Below are positions 59,585-64,000 of a stretch of DNA of 64,000 nucleotides, one piece after another. The position numbers were made by a program, and so were the translations under genes. The DNA comes from an uncultured Pseudomonadota bacterium. Its GTDB lineage: Bacteria > Myxococcota_A > UBA796 > SXON01. Numbering within the stretch: position 1 is the first letter of the stretch; each line of letters starts with the position of its first letter. Location of the stretch: positions 1 to 64,000 of the forward strand of contig CAIXRH010000014.1 of assembly GCA_903921785.1 (NCBI GenBank), in the 5' to 3' direction. The notes below the pieces were generated by a model. The model worked only from the letters and a program-made list of their open reading frames with translations. It did not search any database and had not been told where the DNA came from.

Positions 59585-60385
59585 ATGCCCGAGCTGCTCC
59601 CTCGTGTCGGCGCACGCGTACGCCAGCTCCGCGAGTCCCGGGAGCTCACCCAAGCCGAGCTCGCCCGGCGATCGGGGGTGAGCCTACGTTTTCTGGCCGA
59701 CGTGGAGGGCGGCACCGGCAACGCCAGCCTGCTGCGCCTCGCCGAGCTGGCGCTGGTCCTGGGGGTGAGCCTCGCGGAGCTGGTGGTCGACGCCGGCCCG
59801 GTGGTCGACGACCTCACCCGCTTCGGCCGCCTCGCCCCGGCGGAGCGGCGCCTCCGCCTCGGCGGCACCCGCGTGGCCATCGGCCTCGTCGGCCTTCGCG
59901 GCGCCGGCAAGTCCTCCGCCGGAGCCGGCCTCGCCGCGCGCCTCGGCGTGCCCTTCGTAGAGGTCGACGCCGCGATCGAAGCGCGTGCGGGGATGCCGTT
60001 GGCGGAGCTGTTCACCGACCACGGCGTCGCGCGCTACCGCGAGCTGGAGCGAGAAGTCCTCGACGCGACGCTCGCCACCGGACGGCCGGTTGTATTCGCC
60101 GCGGGCGGCTCCCTGGTCACCGACACCGCGGCCTGGGCCGACGTGCGGCGGCGCGCGCGCACCACCTGGCTGCGCGCCCGGCCGGAGACCCACCTGCGCC
60201 GCGTCGAATCCCAGGGCGATCATCGGCCCATGCGCGGGCGGCGCGACGCCCTGTCCGAGCTGCGGGGGCTGCTCAGCGCCCGCGAGCCGCTCTACGCGCT
60301 CGCTGACCTCACGCTGGACACCGACCGGCTCGACCTGTTGGAGACGATCTGGGCGCTGGAGGCGTGGGCGAACGAGCCGGCCTGA
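59585..60385 (+). CDS. boxR: BoxR: benzoyl-CoA-responsive regulator (XRE HTH plus shikimate-kinase-like domain)
   Basis: From ATG 59585 (266 aa) the protein has an N-terminal XRE-type HTH (VGARVRQLRESRELTQAELARRSGVSLRFLADVEGGTGNASLLRLAELALVLGV). A C-terminal shikimate-kinase-like domain follows with P-loop GLRGAGKSSAG and FVEVDAAIEARAGMPLAELF. This fusion is characteristic of BoxR, a repressor whose kinase-like domain binds benzoyl-CoA as inducer. A GTG at 59573 is the predicted transcription start of the boxR promoter and could begin a leaderless mRNA adding four residues; the ATG at 59555 lies inside the promoter and is unlikely. It is divergent from boxC and converges on the caspase-like gene. 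Confidence 0.93.
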   Translation: MPELLPRVGARVRQLRESRELTQAELARRSGVSLRFLADVEGGTGNASLLRLAELALVLGVSLAELVVDAGPVVDDLTRFGRLAPAERRLRLGGTRVAIGLVGLRGAGKSSAGAGLAARLGVPFVEVDAAIEARAGMPLAELFTDHGVARYRELEREVLDATLATGRPVVFAAGGSLVTDTAAWADVRRRARTTWLRARPETHLRRVESQGDHRPMRGRRDALSELRGLLSAREPLYALADLTLDTDRLDLLETIWALEAWANEPA

Positions 60386-60464
60386 ACGGCTCCTGCGCGG
60401 GGAGGAGCGGTGCCCCCCTCCGCTCAGCCCCTCCTCGCCCCGCTCCACGGGCCCTGGGGGCGGC

Positions 60465-61727
60465 CTAGGTCTCCGGGCGGAGCTTCTCGGGCCCGAAGGT
60501 GCCCTTGAACTCCTTGAAGGTCATGCCCTTCTTCTTCTCGCGGAGCTTCGTGAGCTCCTCGCGCACGGCATCGCCCTTCTTCTTCACCGCCGACTTCTTC
60601 TTCTCGTAGTCGTCGTTGAGCTTCTTGAGGACCAGGTTCTCCTTCTCGGAGAGCGGCCGGTTCTCGGCCTTCGCCAACTTGCGCAGCTTCACCGTCGTGG
60701 ACACGGTGAGGTCCTGCGCGTCCGTCGCCGGCTTCTCGAGCTTCTTGAGGGCGGCCTCGAGCTTCTCGATACGATCCGACGGGTCGTCCTGTGCGTCGAC
60801 GACCTCCTCCTTGCCGTCGACCAGGGTCACCGCGAGGCCGAGGTTGCCGACCACCTGCAGGTACGGGTAGCCCTTGGCGACGAGCCCGCGGTACACGGTG
60901 AAGGCGAAGTTCTGGGGCGTGGCGCCCGCCGCGGTGTAACAGCCGTCGAGGTACACCTTGCCGGCGTAGGTCTTCGGCAGCTTCAGTTTGCTGGTGAGGT
61001 AGGTGATCACCTGCGCGGGCGTCATGTCCGCGAACTCGGAGGCGTACACCTTCGAATTCGACTCCCAGGTCTTCGAGGGAGTCCCGTGACCCAGGAGCAC
61101 GACCGGGGAGTCGTCGCCGATGTCCTTGAGCTCATCCTTCGGGGCGTCCTTCTTGCGCCCGAGCATCTTGTCGAGCAGGGTCCGCTTGACCTTGGGCTTC
61201 TCCTCGTGGTGCTCCTCGGCCTCCGCGTAGTCGTCGCCCTCGCGACGGATTGGCGCGTCCATCCCCAAGGTGCGGGCCTTGGCGAGCCGCTCGGAGGACT
61301 CGCGGATGGTCTTGTCGTCGTTGTCCAGGTCGATGACGGCGCCCTTGCCGGCCTGGCGAGCGCCGAGGAACGTCGCCTTGTCTACTCCCTTGCTGAGCGC
61401 GTTGAGCCCCGGGACCGCCGCGACCGCCTTCCACGCCTTCACGAACGCGTCGGGCGCCAGCGTCTTGTTCGACGCCGCGGTGTTGATGGCGAACTGCACC
61501 TTGCCGTCCACGACGTCCACCTGCCCGATGACGATCGACTTCAGCTTGAGGATCGGGTCCTCTTTCGCCATGAGCTTGCCGAAGCCCTCCTTGCTCACCT
61601 CGGCCTTCTTCGGGCTGAGCATCAGGCTCGGAACCGGCGTACTATCCGGAGCAAGCGCGAACCAGAGCGGCGCCGTCTTGAGGTTGTTCCACTGGGTGGT
61701 GAGCTTCGCCTTGTACTCAGGGGTCAT
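60465..61727 (-). CDS. Caspase-fold-like protein with His/Cys pair, unknown function
   Basis: The ATG at 61727 gives MTPEYKAKLTTQWNNL and 420 aa. An N-terminal ~115-residue domain (LWFALAPDSTPVPSLMLSPKKAEV, VDGKVQFAIN, DAFVKAWKAV) is followed by a charged linker. SPVVLLGHGTPSKTW (His214) and AGKVYLDGCYTAAG (Cys263) come 49 residues apart on strand-turn motifs, the layout of the catalytic dyad in caspase-like (clan CD) peptidases such as C11, C14 and C80. The C-terminal ~110 residues are Lys/Glu-rich helices, probably coiled coil. No signal peptide. I infer a possible cysteine protease or effector; no partner gene is adjacent. A non-peptidase role is possible. Confidence 0.6.
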   Translation of the reverse strand: MTPEYKAKLTTQWNNLKTAPLWFALAPDSTPVPSLMLSPKKAEVSKEGFGKLMAKEDPILKLKSIVIGQVDVVDGKVQFAINTAASNKTLAPDAFVKAWKAVAAVPGLNALSKGVDKATFLGARQAGKGAVIDLDNDDKTIRESSERLAKARTLGMDAPIRREGDDYAEAEEHHEEKPKVKRTLLDKMLGRKKDAPKDELKDIGDDSPVVLLGHGTPSKTWESNSKVYASEFADMTPAQVITYLTSKLKLPKTYAGKVYLDGCYTAAGATPQNFAFTVYRGLVAKGYPYLQVVGNLGLAVTLVDGKEEVVDAQDDPSDRIEKLEAALKKLEKPATDAQDLTVSTTVKLRKLAKAENRPLSEKENLVLKKLNDDYEKKKSAVKKKGDAVREELTKLREKKKGMTFKEFKGTFGPEKLRPET

Positions 61728-61997
61728 GACTCGGGGCCGCGGGGTGACACGGGAGTGGGGTGGACGCTCCGGGCCCTCGGGCCCGGCGACGCGCTCGATT
61801 ATCGGCCCCCCGCAGGCGACGCGATCATGCCTGACATACCGTGAAGGCATCACGCGCCGCGGGCGCCCCACCCCGCGCGTCCACGGTCCCCCGAAGCGCC
61901 GACCGTTCACGGCCGGCTCCGCCGGCCGGCGCCGCCGAACGGTGGTCCGGAGCGCCGACGTCGGTCTGGCGCCCCCTTCGGAAACGTCAGGATTTCC
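61728..61997. other. Intergenic region upstream of the caspase-like gene
   Basis: The 270 bp contain no credible ORF. They hold the promoter of the caspase-like gene and the end of the SGNH gene's transcript. A dense run of inverted repeats (for example CCGGCTCCGCCGGCCGGCG around 61912-61935) and two AGCGCCGAC words are visible. No clear -35/-10 pair was found. Confidence 0.4.
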
Positions 61998-62957
61998 CTA
62001 GGGAGCGAGGCGCGCGACCTCGCGGACCGGCTCCGCCAGCGCGGCCCCCAGCCACGCGTGACCCGCGGGCGAAGGGTGCTCCCAGTCGGTGCTCCCAGCG
62101 TTGAACCACGCTCGTTCGGGGCCGGCCCGGAGCACGGCCAAGCCGTCGACGTAGGGCAGGCCCACGGACGCCACGATCTCGGCCTCGCGTGCGGTGCGCT
62201 CGAGCGCTTCCGCGCAACGGCCCGGAGCGCCGGCCCGGGCGTCGCACCGGGAGAGGTCGGGCTCGGCGAGGACATGCGCGGCGAGCCCGACCACCACCAA
62301 CGGCACGGAGTGGAGCGCGGCTTCGTCCCGCATCGCCAAGAGCGCGGCTCGGTATCGCTCCGGGTCCTCCACCTCGGTGAACCCCCGGGCGCGGAACGCC
62401 CCCTCGGCCAGCCGCGCCAGCGACGACCGTTCCCGGAGGAGCGTCGGCAGCGTGCCCGCGTCGCCGACCCAGGCGAAGAGCGGCGGTTCACCCACGGTGA
62501 TGAGCTCGCTCGGCACGAGATCGTTGGCGTAGGTGGCGAAGAGCACGGCCGCCGGGCGGAAGCGCCACCCGAAGGTCCGGAGCGTCGCCAGCGACTGCTC
62601 CGCGTCGTAGCCGTAGTGGCTGAGGTTGATGGTCCGGATCTCGGGCCCGAGCGCCGCCTCCAACGCGCGGGGCCACGCCTGGTCGGCCGAGCCGGTGCCC
62701 CAGGTCATCGAGTCGCCGAGGACAACGACACGGCGCTCGCCGGACGGGGGCTCATCGGAGAGCTCCCGCTCGTGGAAACCCAGGAAATTGGCGCCGTGTT
62801 CGCCCGGAGCGGTGGCGAAACGCCGCCCGTCGACGGGAAAACGGAGCGTCCCATCGTGGTGGCGGGCGAGCGCCTCCGCTGCGGCCAGCGCCGCCGCGAA
62901 CCCGCACAATCCAAGCCCGAGCCGCGCGGCGACCCGGGCCGGGCGCTTCGGCGTCAG
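61998..62957 (-). CDS. Membrane-anchored SGNH-hydrolase-like protein
   Basis: RRVVVLGDSMTWGTGSADQAW holds block I (GDS), YANDLVPSE the block III Asn, and DWEHPSPAGHAWLG the block V Asp-x-x-His. This is the SGNH (GDSL) hydrolase or AlgX/DltD-like acyltransferase fold. The N-terminus (TPKRPARVAARLGLGLCGFAAALAAAEALARHHDG) is a positive stretch then a hydrophobic segment, a membrane anchor. No ATG or GTG fits. A CTG at 62957 overlapping the upstream stop (CTGA) gives the best signal, while a TTG at 62909 is the alternative. About 319 aa with the former. Probably acts on an envelope glycan or ester; substrate unknown. Confidence 0.75.
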   Translation of the reverse strand: MTPKRPARVAARLGLGLCGFAAALAAAEALARHHDGTLRFPVDGRRFATAPGEHGANFLGFHERELSDEPPSGERRVVVLGDSMTWGTGSADQAWPRALEAALGPEIRTINLSHYGYDAEQSLATLRTFGWRFRPAAVLFATYANDLVPSELITVGEPPLFAWVGDAGTLPTLLRERSSLARLAEGAFRARGFTEVEDPERYRAALLAMRDEAALHSVPLVVVGLAAHVLAEPDLSRCDARAGAPGRCAEALERTAREAEIVASVGLPYVDGLAVLRAGPERAWFNAGSTDWEHPSPAGHAWLGAALAEPVREVARLAP

Positions 62958-63634
62958 CCGGGCTTCGGAGCGGCGCCGGCTCCGCCGCCACCGCCGCCAC
63001 CCCCGCCACCGCCGTGACCGCCGTGCCCACCACCGCCACCCCCGCCCGGAGGCGGCGGGGGCGTAGCCGGGGGCCCGCTCGCGCCGTTGGGGGCGGACGT
63101 GGGATCGAACTTCTGCAGGGTGAGCGCCACGCCGGAGACGGCGTCGGTCTTCACGTCGATCCACCCGCTGGCGGCCATGGGCTCGCCGGGCGTGGGGCCG
63201 TCCCCCGTGGCGTCGATGAACACGGTGAACTGCGCGGGACCGAGGTCCTTGGGCAGCTCGACCTCAAACGGCCCGAGCCCCTTGAGCGAGGTGGAGTAGA
63301 CCAGCTCGGGCATCGTCTCGGTCTTCTTCAGTACGTCGAGCCGGAGGGTGCCCTCGACGGTTCCAGCGAACGCGGTGGTGCCCGTGACCTTCACGCCCGT
63401 GCCGGGCTCTACCTGCACCAGCGTCGGGCCGGCGCCAGGCGGCGGCGCGCCGGCGCTACCCTCGGGGGGCGGGCCGGGCGGCGTGCCCGGAGCGGCGCCG
63501 CCGTTCGGCGAGGGCGTGGCGGCGACGGCCCCCGGAGTTTCCCCGCCCGCAGGCGCGGGAGTGGCGACAGGTGCGCCCTCTTCGGGGGCCTCGGACGGGC
63601 AGCCCATGAGGGCGACGAACAGCAGCGAGATCAC
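62954..63634 (-). CDS. Lipoprotein with Pro/Ala linker and Gly/His-rich tail
   Basis: A GTG at 63634 follows CTGGAG and gives MISLLFVALMGCPSEAP, a lipoprotein signal (ALMGC); the ORF track's Met is upstream. Residues ~15-70 are Pro/Ala/Gly-rich. Residues ~75-180 look like a beta-sandwich (VKVTGTTAFAGTVEGTLRLDVLKK, GLGPFEVELPKDLGPAQFTVFIDATGDGPTPGEPMAASGWIDV) similar to DUF-type metal- or peptide-binding exported domains. The end is GGGGGGGHGGHGGGGG. 226 aa. The stop overlaps the SGNH gene start. Function unknown. Confidence 0.7.
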   Translation of the reverse strand: MISLLFVALMGCPSEAPEEGAPVATPAPAGGETPGAVAATPSPNGGAAPGTPPGPPPEGSAGAPPPGAGPTLVQVEPGTGVKVTGTTAFAGTVEGTLRLDVLKKTETMPELVYSTSLKGLGPFEVELPKDLGPAQFTVFIDATGDGPTPGEPMAASGWIDVKTDAVSGVALTLQKFDPTSAPNGASGPPATPPPPPGGGGGGGHGGHGGGGGGGGGGGAGAAPKPG

Positions 63635-63692
63635 CAGCGACTCCAGGTTGTCCAGAGCTTGCCAACTCCGGACCGTACGCGCAAGGCCGCCG

Positions 63693-64000
63693 CTACGGAT
63701 TCCTCGGAGTCGGGGCCGAGGCGCCGACCGGGAGGGGCGGTCCCTGGGGCGCGTGCGCGGGGCCGGACGGCGGTGGCGGCGCGGCGGAACCGTCGGCGGG
63801 CGCGGTGCCCGCGGGGAGCGTGCCGTCGGACGCCGCGGCCGGCGCGAGAACGGTGGCGTCGGCCGAGGTGGCGGCGGCGCTGGCGGCCTCCGAGGCGCCC
63901 CCCGGGGCCGCAGCGCCGGAGGTCGTCCCCGAATCCGTCGCGGCGCCGGGCCTCCGCTCGACGCCAACTCCCGGCGGGAGCGCGGGGCCGCCGGGGGTAC
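63693..64000 (-). CDS. 3' end of a Pro/Ala/Gly-rich gene (no start in window)
   Basis: A minus-strand frame entering at the window edge stays open for 102 codons to a TAG at 63695-63693. It encodes TPGGPALPPGVGVERRPG... ending VGASAPTPRNP. Third-position GC is very high in this frame and the composition matches linker regions of nearby secreted proteins. There is no Met or domain in the visible part, so it is absent from the ORF track. It lies 58 nt upstream of the lipoprotein gene on the same strand. Confidence 0.55.
   Translation of the reverse strand, partial: TPGGPALPPGVGVERRPGAATDSGTTSGAAAPGGASEAASAAATSADATVLAPAAASDGTLPAGTAPADGSAAPPPPSGPAHAPQGPPLPVGASAPTPRNP

Noticed and set aside
1-64000. 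CRISPR arrays, insertion sequences, integrases, phage genes, replication origin
   Set aside because: Scanned for by eye; no regularly spaced direct repeats, transposase or recombinase motifs, attachment-site duplications or DnaA-box clusters were seen.

Overview
The window is about 64 kb of a very GC-rich bacterial chromosome with tight, translationally coupled operons. Many of its secreted proteins are lipoproteins with Thr/Asp/Ser/Gly-rich linkers, MopE-type Asp/Cys repeats, and C-terminal Gly-Cys / hydrophobic / Arg tails resembling MYXO-CTERM sorting signals. Together with STAND-type Ser/Thr kinases and a large chemosensory cluster, this suggests a Myxococcota-like organism. That is an inference from style, not a marker-gene placement. 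I saw no transposase, integrase, phage gene or CRISPR array.

Layout. 1-0.6 kb: a tRNA-Thr/Tyr/Gly/Thr-tuf operon on the minus strand with a visible promoter. 0.6-17 kb: mostly envelope and secreted proteins (a degenerate M30-peptidase-like lipoprotein, an outer-membrane barrel, HEAT-repeat protein, beta-helix/MopE surface protein, OmpA) plus a B12-binding radical SAM enzyme. 17-31 kb: a class I glutamine amidotransferase, a YfbK-like VWA lipoprotein, a kinase-STAND regulator, small enzymes, glpK, a selenocysteine-containing selD (hidden from the ORF track by its in-frame TGA) and bioA. 31-33 kb: an alpha/beta hydrolase lipoprotein and rpe. 32.7-44.7 kb: a chemosensory cluster with two CheA kinases, two CheY, CheW, two chemoreceptors, a CheR-CheD fusion, CheB and three small accessory proteins. 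44.8-47.1 kb: a Tat-exported sulfite-oxidase-family protein and ATP sulfurylase.

48.4-60.4 kb is the most interesting part. A divergent BoxR regulator faces what looks like one nine-gene minus-strand operon of 11.1 kb: boxC, boxB, a 96-aa unknown, a fused PaoA-PaoC-like periplasmic molybdenum hydroxylase, a PaoB-like FAD/[4Fe-4S] subunit, a 74-aa Cys-rich unknown, and hcrC-hcrA-hcrB (4-hydroxybenzoyl-CoA reductase). Most junctions overlap by 1-4 bases. The genes suggest a funnel: aromatic aldehyde oxidation outside the cytoplasmic membrane, CoA activation by a ligase not in the window, reductive removal of the para-hydroxyl to give benzoyl-CoA, then aerobic epoxidation (BoxB with a BoxA not found here) and ring cleavage (BoxC). 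The boxC-boxR gap holds two mirror-placed TGCA-type operator candidates, each covering the -10 box of one of two divergent promoters whose -35 boxes overlap.

60.4-64 kb: a caspase-fold-like protein with a His/Cys pair, an SGNH hydrolase, a Gly-rich lipoprotein and the 3' end of a Pro/Ala-rich gene that runs off the window.
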